A model generated the notes under the pieces. The model had not been told where the DNA came from, made no database searches, and saw only the letters and a program-made list of their open reading frames with translations. Both the position numbers and the translations under genes were made by a program. Positions 10,591 through 19,296 of a stretch of DNA of 64,000 bases are shown one piece after another. The first letter of the stretch is position 1; each line of letters opens with the position of its first letter. Origin of the DNA: Streptomyces sp. NRRL F-6131 (GTDB lineage: Bacteria; Actinomycetota; Actinomycetes; Streptomycetales; Streptomycetaceae); the NCBI GenBank assembly GCA_000719695.1, contig JOHN01000038.1, positions 58,980-122,979 of the forward strand. Direction: 5' to 3'.

Positions 10591-11040
10591 TCAGGGCATC
10601 TCCCAGGGGTCCTGCGGGAGGGGGTGGCCGGTCTCCAGGTAGGTCTTCAGGTTGGACAGCACCGCGGACCAGCCCGCCTCGGCGTCGGCGCGCTCGGCCT
10701 CGTCGGCCAGGTTCTCGTGGGTGACGGTGAGCCGGGTGAGGTCCCGGTGGGAGCGGAGCTCGAAGGTCACCCGGGACGGCCCGGCGGGGCGCTGCTCGTC
10801 GGGGCCGGCCCAGGTGGTGACCAGGAGGTGCGGGCGGTCGGCCGTCTCGACGGTGCCGACCACGTCGGCGACGCCGGAGCCGTCGATCCGCTGGTGCTCC
10901 CAACCGGCGCCCGGCAGCCAGGTGGAGACGTTGCGGTGGCCCCAGTAGAGGCCGGACTCGTCGGCGTTGGTGAGGGCGTGCCAGACCCGCTGGGGGGTGG
11001 CGTGCAGATAGGAGATGTGGCGGTAGGCGGGGGCGGCCAC
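10591..11040 (-). CDS. SRPBCC (AHSA1-like) domain protein
   Basis: 149 residues. The pattern SYLHATPQRVWHALT at the start, then GAGWEHQR, and VLSNLKTYLETG at the end fits activator-of-Hsp90-ATPase-like START-fold proteins that bind hydrophobic ligands. Start GTG 11040. It lies only four bases behind the preceding minus-strand gene, a pairing with PhnB/VOC-type proteins that is common in actinobacteria. Role unknown. Confidence 0.85.
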   Translation of the reverse strand: MAAPAYRHISYLHATPQRVWHALTNADESGLYWGHRNVSTWLPGAGWEHQRIDGSGVADVVGTVETADRPHLLVTTWAGPDEQRPAGPSRVTFELRSHRDLTRLTVTHENLADEAERADAEAGWSAVLSNLKTYLETGHPLPQDPWEMP

Positions 11041-11044
11041 GGGC

Positions 11045-11518
11045 TCAGCCCTCGGCCGCGTCGAGCAGACGCCGGATGTCGATCCTGCGCATCTCCAGCA
11101 TCGCCGCGGTGACCCGCGCGGCCTTGGCCCGGTCCGGGTCGGAGACCAGGTCGATCAACACCTGGGGGGTGATCTGCCAGGACAGGCCCCAGCGGTCCTT
11201 GAGCCAGCCGCACGGGCCCTCCTGGCCGCCGCCCTCCAGCAGCGCCGCCCAGAGCCGGTCCACCTCCGCCTGGTCGTCGCAGTGCACCTGGAGCGAGACG
11301 GCCTCGGTGAACGGGAAGAGCGGGCCGCCGTTGAGGGCGACGTAGGGGCGGCCGCCGAGCTCGAAGGCGACGGTCAGCACGGTGCCGGGCGTGCCGGGAC
11401 CCGCCTCGGTGTAGTGGGTGACACCGGTGACCCGCGAGTCGGGGAAGACCGACGTGTAGTACCGGACGGCTTCCTCGGCCTGGTCGTCGTACCAGAGGCA
11501 GGGTGTGATCTGCTGCAT
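11045..11518 (-). CDS. VOC/PhnB-like (3-demethylubiquinone-9-methyltransferase-type) protein
   Basis: 157 residues. It starts MQQITPCLWYDDQAEEAVRY, with YTSVFPDSRV and GWLKDRWGLSWQITP, the hallmarks of the PhnB-like branch of the vicinal oxygen chelate fold. Members carry names such as 3-demethylubiquinone methyltransferase without proven activity. ATG 11518 was chosen because the homology begins there; an in-frame ATG 19 codons upstream only adds Pro/Arg-rich sequence. First gene of a two-gene unit with the SRPBCC gene. Confidence 0.88.
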   Translation of the reverse strand: MQQITPCLWYDDQAEEAVRYYTSVFPDSRVTGVTHYTEAGPGTPGTVLTVAFELGGRPYVALNGGPLFPFTEAVSLQVHCDDQAEVDRLWAALLEGGGQEGPCGWLKDRWGLSWQITPQVLIDLVSDPDRAKAARVTAAMLEMRRIDIRRLLDAAEG

Positions 11519-11624
11519 GGAGCCGACGGTAGCGGCGGGCCGCGGCCGGGGGGCCGCGCCACGGCCGGGGGTCACCGGTTCGGCGCCCCCGGCCGCGGTC
11601 CGCCGGGCTCCGGACCGGAGCGGG

Positions 11625-13676
11625 TCAGTGCACCCAGCCCGCGTAACGGCGGGTGAAGCGCTGGCCGGTGGCTGCGGTGACCACCACGTCGTAGCGGCCC
11701 TTCCCGTCCAGCGGCCAGACCACGTCGGTCCGCTTGCCGGGCCGGACCCGGACGGTCCGCGCGGTGCCGGCGAAGTCGTTGGGCGCGACGGTGAAGCAGA
11801 CGTCCGTCATGCCGTCGTTGACCAGCTGGAGGGTGAGCCGGCCCGAGCCGGACAGGTCGGCGGTGACGATCGGGATGCCGATGTCGTTCTGGCCCGACGG
11901 CTGCCCGGTGCCGGTCCGGCCGGTACCGCCCTGCCCGGTCCCGCCCTGGCCGGTCCCGCCCTGGCCGTCGCGGATCACGGTGCCGGCGAAGCGGCGCAGG
12001 AAGCCGTCCGGGCCGTGCACGGTGAAGTCGTAGCGGCCGTTGGTCGTCGCGGCCTCCCAGACGTAGCTCGCCGAGGCGCCCGGGGCGACGGTGAACGGGG
12101 TGCCGGCGAACGGCTGGACGATGTTCGGGTAGACCGTGTACGGGAAGGCCACGGCGCCGTCGTTGCTCATCGTGCAGGTGACCCGGCCCGTCGTTCGGTC
12201 CACCTCCGCCTCGGCCCAGGGCTGGTAGGGCAGAGGGCGGTGCGGGCGGTCGCCGCGCTCCTGCACCGGCATCGACTGGGCGCCCACGGCGGGCAGTTGG
12301 ACACCGGGCAGCCTGGTCCCCGCGTCGGCCCTGGCCATCAGGGCGTTGGTGTCGGGCAGCCGGGGTATCGAGTGGTCCGGGGCGGCGAAGTCGAAGCAGC
12401 TGGTGAGGTCGCCGCAGACGGCCCTGCGCCAGGCGGAGATGTTGGGCTCGGCGACACCGGTGACCTGCTCCATGAAGCGCAGCACCGAGGTGTGGTCGAA
12501 CACCTGGGAGTTGACCCAGCCGCCGCGCGACCAGGGCGAGGCGACCCAGAGCGGGACGCGGTTGCCGAGGCCGATGGCGCGGCCCTGGGTGAACTCCTCC
12601 GGCGTGCCCGCCTCGGGGGTGGGCGGCACCATGTGGTCGAAGTAGCCGTCGTTCTCGTCGTACATGACCAGGAAGACGGTGTGCCGCCAGACGTCGGGGT
12701 TGGACATCAGCGACTGCAGGGCCTGGTCGACCCAGTGCGCGCCGTACGCCGGGCCGGCCTCCGGGTGCTCGGAGAACAGGTAGGGCGCGACCAGCCAGGA
12801 GACGGTCGGCAGGGTGCCGTCCTTGCAGTGCGCGTCGAAGGCGGCCGGGTCGAACTCGGTCATCGCGTTGACGTAGCGCGGGTCGTCCTTCGGGAAGGCG
12901 TGGAACTGCTTGAAGTAGGACAACGCGTTGTCGTCGTAGTCGCCGGTGCGGTCGTCCTTGCTGGGGTTGTGGTACACCCGCCAGGAGACGCCGGCTGCCT
13001 CCAGGCGCTCGGCGTAGGTGGTCCAGTCGGCCACCGGGTTGTCGGTGACCGGGGTGTTGTCGATCCACGGGCCGGTGGTGCCGTCGCGGCCGGGGCCGGC
13101 GGTGCCGGTCCACAGGTAGAGCCGGTTGGGGTCGGTCGGCCCGGCCAGCGAGGTGAAGTAGGCGTCGCACAGGGTGAAGGCGTCGGCGAGCGCGTACTGG
13201 TAGGGGATGTCCTCCCGGGTGAAGTAGCCCATGGTGCGCTCGCCCTTGGCCGCGATCCACTTGTTCATCGCGCCGTTGTTGATCGCCTGGTGGCCGGTGG
13301 CCCAGTCGTGCGGCAGACCGCCGGCGTTCTGCGCGTTGTACTTCGAGGTGTCCATCCGGTACGGCAGCATGACGTTGCCGTCGCTGCGGCGCGGGTCGGG
13401 CTGGCGGAACACGTCGGTGCCGTCGGGGAACTGCAGCGCCTGCTTGTCGCCGAAGCCGCGCACGCCGTTCAGGGTGCCGAAGTAGTGGTCGAAGCTGCGG
13501 TTCTCCTGCATCAGGACCACGACGTGCTTGACGTCCTTGATGGTGCCGGTGAGGCGGGTCGGCGCGGGGGCGGGCCGGACGGGGGCGGCCTGGGCCGGGG
13601 TGCCGGGCAGACCGGGCAGGGCGGCGGCGGCGGCCGCGGTGGCGCCGACGAAGGAGCGGCGGGAGAGCTCGGACAT
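11625..13676 (-). CDS. secreted phosphocholine-type phospholipase C (Tat substrate)
   Basis: 683 residues. The N-terminus MSELSRRSFVGATAAAAAA is a twin-arginine signal with an AQA cleavage site near residue 33. The phosphoesterase domain has the metal/catalytic motif MQENRSFDHYFGTLNGVRGF and a late YDENDGYFDHM motif. Two C-terminal beta-domains (DUF756 type) follow, separated by a QGGTG repeat linker. It hydrolyses phosphatidylcholine-like lipids outside the cell and liberates phosphorylated headgroup. ATG 13676 has GAAAGG ahead. The gene lies 14 bases after the nuclease gene on the same strand, so the two probably share a transcript. Confidence 0.92.
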   Translation of the reverse strand: MSELSRRSFVGATAAAAAALPGLPGTPAQAAPVRPAPAPTRLTGTIKDVKHVVVLMQENRSFDHYFGTLNGVRGFGDKQALQFPDGTDVFRQPDPRRSDGNVMLPYRMDTSKYNAQNAGGLPHDWATGHQAINNGAMNKWIAAKGERTMGYFTREDIPYQYALADAFTLCDAYFTSLAGPTDPNRLYLWTGTAGPGRDGTTGPWIDNTPVTDNPVADWTTYAERLEAAGVSWRVYHNPSKDDRTGDYDDNALSYFKQFHAFPKDDPRYVNAMTEFDPAAFDAHCKDGTLPTVSWLVAPYLFSEHPEAGPAYGAHWVDQALQSLMSNPDVWRHTVFLVMYDENDGYFDHMVPPTPEAGTPEEFTQGRAIGLGNRVPLWVASPWSRGGWVNSQVFDHTSVLRFMEQVTGVAEPNISAWRRAVCGDLTSCFDFAAPDHSIPRLPDTNALMARADAGTRLPGVQLPAVGAQSMPVQERGDRPHRPLPYQPWAEAEVDRTTGRVTCTMSNDGAVAFPYTVYPNIVQPFAGTPFTVAPGASASYVWEAATTNGRYDFTVHGPDGFLRRFAGTVIRDGQGGTGQGGTGQGGTGRTGTGQPSGQNDIGIPIVTADLSGSGRLTLQLVNDGMTDVCFTVAPNDFAGTARTVRVRPGKRTDVVWPLDGKGRYDVVVTAATGQRFTRRYAGWVH

Positions 13677-13690
13677 CGCGAACTGGCCTT

Positions 13691-15142
13691 TCAGAGCTGG
13701 AAGGTGGCGACCGCGGCGGCGGTGTCGGACGGCCACTGGTTGGCGGCGAGGGCGGCCGGGTCGGCGGCGGTGGCCGGCCAGTCGGCGACCAGGGTGTGCG
13801 CCTCGACGAGCCGCAGCTTCCCCCGGTACAGCACGTAGTCGATCCGGTCCTGCGGCTCGGCCCTGCCGGCGGCGCGCTGCTTGCGGACCGGGGACCAGGT
13901 GGTGCCCGGTGCCTTCGCCGGGTCCCGGTTCTCCTCGCGGAAGGTGTCGGTGAGTCCGGCCGCCTGGAGCACGGTGCTGACCGGCCAGGCGAACGCGCCC
14001 ACCCCGCCGTGCGCGGCGGCGGTGGCGGCCGTCCAGTCGAGGTGCGAGGGCGAGGACAGCGCACCGGCGACCACCACAGGGACGCCCGCGGCGGCGTCCG
14101 CGGTCACGGCGGCCGCCAGCGCCCGGGCCTGCCGCAGGCGTGCCGAGGCGTTCTCCGCGGCGAGGACCTCGGCGGCGGTCCGGCCGTCCTGGAGGGCGTA
14201 CGGGCCGTAGTCCGCCTCGTCGAGGTGCGCGGCCCAGACCCGGACGGCGCGTCCGCCGGGCAGCTGCACGGTCGCCGCGGCGGCGGGCAGCTCGGCGGTG
14301 GCCGGAGTGACGGCGGTCAGCGGGTAGCGGCTGAGCAGGCCGACGCCGCCGGCGCCCTGGTGGGCGTACCAGCCGAGCGCGTCGGCCAGCTCCCGGGCGG
14401 CCCGGCCCGCGGTCTCCTGGAGCGCGAGGACGTCGAGGCCCTGGGCGAGCACCACGCGCAGCTGCTTCTCGGTGGCGTCGGTGAAGGCGGCGCCCGCGTC
14501 GGCGAGGTTCCAGCTGGCCACCTTGAGGCGCGGCGCGGCGGCCGGGTCGGTGACCGGGAGCAGCACGGTGACGGTGTCGGTGGCGCCGGCGCCGTCCTTG
14601 ACGCCGACGACCAGCACCTCGGGGTCGCGGGGCGCCGGGCCGGCCGGCGCGGTGCCGGTGACCGTGCCGTCGGCGGCGACCGCGAGCCAGGCCGGGCCGG
14701 AGACCTTGCGGAAGGCCGCGCTGCCCGCCGGGTTGCCGGCGGGGCGGGCCCAGAGGCCGCCGAGCTTGACGGTGACGGCCGCGCCGGGCGCGACGGGGGT
14801 GGCGGTGAAGGAGTCCACCACGGCGTGCGGGCGGGCCACGGCCGGCTTGGGGCGGAAGCTGAACGACTCGGTCCTGGCCAGGATGCCGTAGCCGTCCTTG
14901 GCCAGCAGGTACGCCGTGTACGGGCCGCCGGTGAGCGCCGAGGTGTCGAGCTGGACGTCGCCCGAGGCGGCCGCGGTGTACTTCCAGAGCAGCGAGCTGC
15001 CGGTGCCGGGCTGCCGGGCGCCGTCGTAGATGCCGACCCAGTTCTTCGGGTCGGGGGCGTCGGTGGCCCAGTGGAAGGTGAGGCGGTCGCCCTCGACGGG
15101 GCTGCTCGACGAGGTGAGGGTCAGGGTGCTGCCGGTGGCCAC
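13691..15142 (-). CDS. endonuclease/exonuclease/phosphatase-fold protein with N-terminal beta-domains
   Basis: 483 residues from GTG 15142. It begins in an Ig-like domain (TLTSSSSPVEGDRLTFHW, WVGIYDGA). A second Ig/cadherin-like region follows (GLWARPAGNPAGSAAF, DGTVTG), then an EEP domain with KVASWNLADA, LALQE, and DRIDYVLY near the end. Family members cleave DNA, RNA or phosphodiesters. No signal peptide is visible, even in the 46 open codons upstream of the chosen start, which is odd next to a Tat-exported phospholipase. Co-transcription with the phospholipase suggests scavenging of phosphorus from nucleic acid and lipid (inference). Confidence 0.82.
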   Translation of the reverse strand: MATGSTLTLTSSSSPVEGDRLTFHWATDAPDPKNWVGIYDGARQPGTGSSLLWKYTAAASGDVQLDTSALTGGPYTAYLLAKDGYGILARTESFSFRPKPAVARPHAVVDSFTATPVAPGAAVTVKLGGLWARPAGNPAGSAAFRKVSGPAWLAVAADGTVTGTAPAGPAPRDPEVLVVGVKDGAGATDTVTVLLPVTDPAAAPRLKVASWNLADAGAAFTDATEKQLRVVLAQGLDVLALQETAGRAARELADALGWYAHQGAGGVGLLSRYPLTAVTPATAELPAAAATVQLPGGRAVRVWAAHLDEADYGPYALQDGRTAAEVLAAENASARLRQARALAAAVTADAAAGVPVVVAGALSSPSHLDWTAATAAAHGGVGAFAWPVSTVLQAAGLTDTFREENRDPAKAPGTTWSPVRKQRAAGRAEPQDRIDYVLYRGKLRLVEAHTLVADWPATAADPAALAANQWPSDTAAAVATFQL

Positions 15143-15285
15143 GGATGTCCTGTCCGCCGCTGGGGCACCGGGCCGTCGGGGGGGCGTCGGGCCGGGGCCG
15201 TCCGCGGCTGGTGACGGAGGCTGGGAGGGACGGCCCCGCCGGACAGTTGGCTGTACAACTGCGGGGCCGGGCCCATTCATCCGAA

Positions 15286-15307
15286 GGTCAGCGACCTGGA
15301 CGTGAAC
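15286..15307 (-). promoter_or_regulatory. candidate PHO box (two 11-bp repeats)
   Basis: Read on the minus strand the site is GTTCACGTCCA followed by GGTCGCTGACC, two adjacent 11-base units that partly match the Streptomyces PhoP repeat G(G/T)TCAYYYR(G/C). It sits about 145 bases upstream of the nuclease-phospholipase start. The match of the second unit is weak, so this is only a candidate. Confidence 0.35.
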
Positions 15308-15356
15308 GACGCGTGACGGGCTGTCGGGCGGAGTGGGAAATGTGACACCTCGGACC

Positions 15357-15404
15357 GGGGCCGGTGTCGGTGTCGGGGCCGGTGTCGGTGTCGGGGCCGG
15401 TGTC
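15357..15404. repeat. 18-bp tandem repeat, 2.7 copies
   Basis: Two perfect copies of GGGGCCGGTGTCGGTGTC (15357-15374, 15375-15392) plus a 12-base partial copy. It lies just past the 3' end of the photolyase gene, between it and the nuclease promoter. Non-coding. Confidence 0.85.
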
Positions 15405-15445
15405 GGGTCGGTGGCGAGCCCGCGTGGCGGGGCGCGGGGCCCGGA

Positions 15446-16777
15446 TCAGTCCAGGGCGCGGGCGCGGCGCAGGCGTTCGGAGAGGGCCGCCGGGTCCACC
15501 AGCGGCTCCGGGTAGTCGGCCGGGCGCTCGTCCAGCAACCAGGGGCGGTGCACCTTCCGCCCGGGGACGTGCGCGAGCTCCGGCACCCAACGCCGCACGT
15601 AGGCGCCGTCCGGGTCGAGCCGGTCGGCCTGGGCCAGCGGGTTGAGCACCCGGTTGGGGCGGGTGTCCGTGCCGGTGCCCGCCATCCACTGCCAGTTGAG
15701 CTGGTTGTTCGCCAGGTCCCCGTCCACCAGCAGCCGCAGGAAGTGGCGCGCGCCGATCCGCCAGTCCCGGTAGAGCGTCTTGGTGAGGAAGGAGGCGGCG
15801 ACCAGCCGGGCACGGTTGTGCATCCAGCCCTCCTGGGCGAGCTGGCGCATGCCCGCGTCGACCAGCGGGAACCCGGTCCGCCCCTGGCGCCAGGCCGCGC
15901 ACTCCTCGTCGTCCTCCGGCAGCCACCGGTCGCCGCGGTCGCGGTAGTCGTGCTGCGCGGCCCCCGGGCGGGCGGCGAGCACCTGGTGGTGGAAGTCGCG
16001 CCAGACCAGCTGGCGGACGAACGCCTCGGCGCCGTCACCGCCGCGCCGGTCCGCGGCGGCGGCCAGCTCGTTGGCGGAGAGGCAGCCGAAGTGCAGGTAC
16101 GGCGAGAGGCGCGAGGTGCCGTCGGCGGCGAGGTCGTCGTGCAGCTCGGCGTAGCGCTCCAGCGGGTAGCGCTGCCAGAGCCGGCGGCCGGCCCGCTCGC
16201 CGCCGGGCGGAAGCCCGGGCGACTCCGGCTCCGCGGTGGGCACGGGCTCGCTCGCGATGCCGTCCGGCGTGCGCACGGCCTTCGGCGCGCGGTGGACGGT
16301 CCGGTGCGGCGCCTGCGACCAGGCGCGGAAGTACGGGGTGAAGACGGCGTAGTGGTCCTTGCCCGCGGGCGTCACCGCGCCGGGGACGACGGCGGTGAGG
16401 GAGCCGTCGTGGACGTGCAGCCGGTCCCCGAGCTCGGCGCGCAGTGCCCGCTCGCGCCGGTGCGCGAAGCCGCTCACCCCGGCGGCCAGGTGCACCGAGG
16501 CGGCGTCCAGTTCGGCGGCCAGCCGGGCGGCGGCGGGCGCGGCGGGCCCGCGCCGCAGGACGAGCCGGCCGCCGAGCGGGCGCAGCGAGGCGTCCAGGTC
16601 GGCGAGGCAGTCGGCGAGGAAGGCGGCGCGGTTGGGCGCGGCGAAGCCGGCGGCGTCGACGTCCGGGTCCAGGACGAAGAGCGGGACGACCTGGTCGGCG
16701 GCGGCGCAGGCGGCGTGCAGGACGGGGTTGTCGTGCAGCCGGAGGTCCTGGGTGAGCAGGGCGATGGCGACGGTCAT
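15446..16777 (-). CDS. phr: deoxyribodipyrimidine photolyase
   Basis: 443 residues. The N-terminal antenna domain begins IALLTQDLRLHDNPVL. The C-terminal FAD domain shows SPYLHFG, VWRDFHHQVL, MHNRARLVAASFLTKTL and FLRLLVDGDLANNQLNWQW, the class I cyclobutane dimer photolyase core. It repairs UV dimers with blue light in the cytosol. ATG 16777 starts the antenna fold exactly; a longer in-frame extension is Arg/Pro-rich and unlikely. The 256 bases upstream carry only GC-rich repeats. Confidence 0.93.
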   Translation of the reverse strand: MTVAIALLTQDLRLHDNPVLHAACAAADQVVPLFVLDPDVDAAGFAAPNRAAFLADCLADLDASLRPLGGRLVLRRGPAAPAAARLAAELDAASVHLAAGVSGFAHRRERALRAELGDRLHVHDGSLTAVVPGAVTPAGKDHYAVFTPYFRAWSQAPHRTVHRAPKAVRTPDGIASEPVPTAEPESPGLPPGGERAGRRLWQRYPLERYAELHDDLAADGTSRLSPYLHFGCLSANELAAAADRRGGDGAEAFVRQLVWRDFHHQVLAARPGAAQHDYRDRGDRWLPEDDEECAAWRQGRTGFPLVDAGMRQLAQEGWMHNRARLVAASFLTKTLYRDWRIGARHFLRLLVDGDLANNQLNWQWMAGTGTDTRPNRVLNPLAQADRLDPDGAYVRRWVPELAHVPGRKVHRPWLLDERPADYPEPLVDPAALSERLRRARALD

Positions 16778-17033
16778 GGCGAGGGCGAGCCTCCCACGAC
16801 GCGGGGGCGGCCGGCGGGTGGCACGCCGGGCGGCACCGACGCCGGGGCGCACGGGGTGCCGGCGCACGCCGTCCCCGTCGTCCTGGACCCGGGGTGCCGC
16901 TGCGGCCCGGTTCCGTCAGGCGAGGGTGAGGAAGAGCTTCCACTGCACCCCGTGGGGTATCCGGGCCCGGGTGGTCGGACCGGGGCGGTCGGACCGGGGC
17001 GGTCGGCGGCGGGGGCGCTCCCCCGGCGGGCGG

Positions 17034-17402
17034 TCAGCGCCGGGCCAGCCGCCGCTCCCCGCCCGTCCCGGTGACGTACTCCAGCTTGTAGTGGGCAAAC
17101 ACCTCCGGCTCGCTCTCGGCCGGCAGCACGTCGTCGACCCCGATCGAGGGGGCCTGCTTGACCAGCGCCTTCGGGAACGCCACCCGCACGTACCCCGGCC
17201 CCAGCACCGCGCCGTCCAGCGGCACGAAGACCAGCCGGCGCTTGACGGCCAGCCCGATCGTGACCGTCGCGAAGTACGGCTGGTCACTGGCGGTCTCCAC
17301 GTAGACGGACTCCAGCGTGCCGATCCGGTGGTCCTTCTCGTCCATGACGGCGTGACCCCGCCACTCCCTGATGTCGGCCGGAACGATCTCGGCGACGGCC
17401 AT
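17034..17402 (-). CDS. PRC-barrel domain protein
   Basis: 122 residues. The PRC-barrel core is seen as WRGHAVMDEKDHRIGTLESVY, then FATVTIG, RRLVFVPLDGA and VRVAFPKALV. These barrels occur in RNA-processing, photosynthetic and surface proteins; no function can be fixed here. ATG 17402 with GGGAGG eight bases upstream is clear, although the frame is open to 17588. It stands alone. Confidence 0.85.
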   Translation of the reverse strand: MAVAEIVPADIREWRGHAVMDEKDHRIGTLESVYVETASDQPYFATVTIGLAVKRRLVFVPLDGAVLGPGYVRVAFPKALVKQAPSIGVDDVLPAESEPEVFAHYKLEYVTGTGGERRLARR

Positions 17403-17642
17403 GGCTACCTCCCGCTCCTCGAACGGTGTCCCGAACCCTCCCATCCTGCGCCGGTACGCCCCCGTCCGCCCGCCGAACCCGTGCCCACCGGGGCGGCACG
17501 GCGTGTTCCGGCCAAGCCGTGACAAGGCGCCCATTGCACGCAACCGGGGGTGAACCGACCACCGCGCACCACGAGGCGACTCGAACACCTACGCTGTCCG
17601 CCGACGGACCATCAGATCACCAGGTGCGGAGGCGCGGTCACA

Positions 17643-17762
17643 GTGGTGGGTTACGACGACATGTGGGAACCGGGCGCGCCGGGAGTCCCCGCCGACCTCC
17701 GGCCGGAGGTCCCGCACCCCGCCCGGATGTACGACTACTACCTGGGCAGGTACTCCCTCTGA
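17643..17762 (+). pseudogene. N-terminal fragment of Methyltransf_19 gene, split by the element
   Basis: Starts at GTG 17643 (or 17646) with GGAGG ten bases ahead. It encodes a short N-terminus ending VPHPARMYDYYLG and then runs into element sequence, adding RYSL before a TGA at 17760. VPHPARMYDYYLGGKDNF is the conserved opening of SAV_2177-type SAM-dependent methyltransferases (DUF574). The remaining 244 codons lie at 32369-33100. Joined, the gene would be about 278 residues, the normal family length. The 39-residue product is almost certainly inactive. Confidence 0.93.
17736..17753. other. attL of the integrated element
   Basis: The chromosomal arm ctactacctg joins the element arm caggtac at a central GG (17745-17746). 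The same TACCTGGG core occurs at 32363-32370. Joining the right-end and left-end element arms recreates GTACCTG-GG-CAGGTAC, a perfect inverted repeat around GG, as expected for attP of a large serine integrase. Confidence 0.9.
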
Positions 17763-18160
17763 AAAGAGGCTACCCGCGATGGGCTGAACCAAACCCCCCG
17801 GGGGCATGAATTCGCAGGTCAGGGCATGCGCACTCAAGATCAACCATCTTGGACGGGCACCGAGCCGGCGAGGGGGCGGGAAGCTTTGGGCGGGGTCCTG
17901 CCGGTGGTGGGGTCGGGCATGGCCGGGGGGCCGTAAGCTGGCGGCGGTCTCGGGCAGGCTTCTGGGCCTGACCGCAATGTGGCCGAGTGGCCCCCCGGTC
18001 TTGCCCGGCGCGGGCCCCGCCAGCGGTGGGTGCGTAAAGCTTCCCGCCACCGGCCTCTGCCAACACGCGGCAGCCTCCGAACGTGGATTCTCGCCGGTAC
18101 AGCTCAGGACCCCGCCGCGCTGTCGCGACGGGGTCCGGCAGCAGCGTGCACGAGACGCCA
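17763..18160. other. non-coding left end with large nested inverted repeat (17875-18048)
   Basis: No convincing gene. Two arms, 17875-17932 and 17989-18048, pair as an imperfect hairpin. There is a perfect 13-base stem at the base (GGCGGGAAGCTTT with AAAGCTTCCCGCC), a looser middle, and 17 of 20 matches at the top ending in GGCCGGGGGGCC. The 56-base loop holds a further hairpin (GCGGTC 17944-17949 with GACCGC 17970-17975). Such structure is typical of single-strand origins of rolling-circle plasmids or of a folded RNA; which applies is not known. In the excised circle this region lies directly upstream of the integrase gene. Confidence 0.6.
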
Positions 18161-18364
18161 TCAGACAGCGCCGAACTCCCCGCCACGCAGCCCACTGAGG
18201 AACGCTGAGAACTCCGCGACGGAGAAGACGAGGGAGGGCCCTTCGGGATCCTTGGAGTCACGAACCGGCACGGCGCCAGCCGAGGTTGCCAAATTTGCTG
18301 CAACCTCCACGCAGTTGCCGCCGTTGCTGCTGTACGACGACTTGAACCACTCAGGTTCGGTCAC
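18161..18364 (-). CDS. DUF397 domain protein
   Basis: 67 residues opening MTEPEWFKSSYSSNGGNCVE, then VPVRDSKDPEGPSLVFS and FSAFLSGLR, the complete DUF397 pattern. These small proteins are encoded beside Scr1/WhiJ-type XRE regulators in Streptomyces and are thought to be their partners or effectors, as in the proposed antitoxin-toxin-like pairs. Its ATG overlaps the stop of the XRE gene by four bases, so the two are translationally coupled. Confidence 0.92.
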   Translation of the reverse strand: MTEPEWFKSSYSSNGGNCVEVAANLATSAGAVPVRDSKDPEGPSLVFSVAEFSAFLSGLRGGEFGAV

Positions 18365-19188
18365 GGCAGTTCCTTCCGTAGATGGCTGATCAGCGCCGCA
18401 GACTCCGCCGGCGAGAGTGCTGCGGCCTGTAGCTGATAGTAGGCCGTCAGAATCGGCACCACAGAGTCACTGTCTCGTTCAAGGTGCCCCTGCTGCGATG
18501 ACTCGGCATAGGACATCAACGACCTGCTCGGCAGCGTGACGATGTTGACTGGCAGATCGAACGCGCGATCCTCGCCTATGGCATATGGCGCAACTTGCAG
18601 GACCGTGTGGGGCAGTGCAGCAACTTCGGCGAGTTGATCCAACTGGGCCGCCATGACTCCCGGCCCACCGACGTTCCGACGGATGCAGCTCTCATCCATC
18701 ACGACGTGCAGAAGGGGCGGTGGGTCTCGCCGTAGGCGAAGCTGACGGGCGGCTAAGACCTCTACGCGCTTGTCGGCCTGGTCCCGGGTAATGCTTCCTC
18801 GGCGCACGGCGCCCGCCGCGATGGCTTCGGCATACGCCTGAGTCTGGAGCAGGCCAGGGATGATCCCAAGATCGAACAGCCGCAGTTCAACGGCCTTCGC
18901 TTCCTGGACTACGTACTCGGCGAACCCCTCCAGCAGTGGAGAGTTCTTCACGTCGTGGGTCTTGCGGGAGAAGACGCCATCCACGCCGAATGCTTTGTCA
19001 AGTTTCTTCGCGAAACGTGGAGTTGGCGGCCTCCGGTTAGTTTCGACGGCCGAGATGTGGGATGAAGAGTACCCGGTGATCTCCGAAAGATCGTCTTGGG
19101 TCCACCCGCGCTCCTCGCGTGACCTGCGCAGGAAAACTCCAAACTCGGCTCCTGGACCACCCTGTGGATCTAGTTCAACTCGGTTCAC
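18361..19188 (-). CDS. XRE-family regulator with Scr1-type (DUF5753) domain
   Basis: 275 residues. The HTH lies near residues 15-75 (LRRSREERGWTQDDLSEITG, SSSHISAVETNRRPP), and the C-terminal effector-type domain (LRLFDLGIIPGLLQTQAYAE, VVMDESCIRRNVGG, LPSRSLMSYAE) is typical of Scr1/WhiJ relatives. GTG 19188 has AGGGAG upstream. A short inverted repeat ACTGT-N5-ACAGT at 19240-19254 in the divergent promoter region is a possible operator. It is transcribed towards attL; in the excised circle the same direction leads into the integrase, so it may read into int there (inference). Confidence 0.93.
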   Translation of the reverse strand: MNRVELDPQGGPGAEFGVFLRRSREERGWTQDDLSEITGYSSSHISAVETNRRPPTPRFAKKLDKAFGVDGVFSRKTHDVKNSPLLEGFAEYVVQEAKAVELRLFDLGIIPGLLQTQAYAEAIAAGAVRRGSITRDQADKRVEVLAARQLRLRRDPPPLLHVVMDESCIRRNVGGPGVMAAQLDQLAEVAALPHTVLQVAPYAIGEDRAFDLPVNIVTLPSRSLMSYAESSQQGHLERDSDSVVPILTAYYQLQAAALSPAESAALISHLRKELP

Positions 19189-19296
19189 GGCTCGATCTCC
19201 CTACTTTTCAAGCAGAGATGGGAGGTTGAAGACACCTCGACTGTAGTCCACAGTGAAGGCGTTCCGGTAGCGAAGCGACTACGGAAAGGAACGGTC

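Noticed and set aside
17806..18198. 130-codon open frame in the left end of the element
   Set aside because: It runs through the large inverted repeat, has no ribosome site, and its translation is compositionally biased without motifs.
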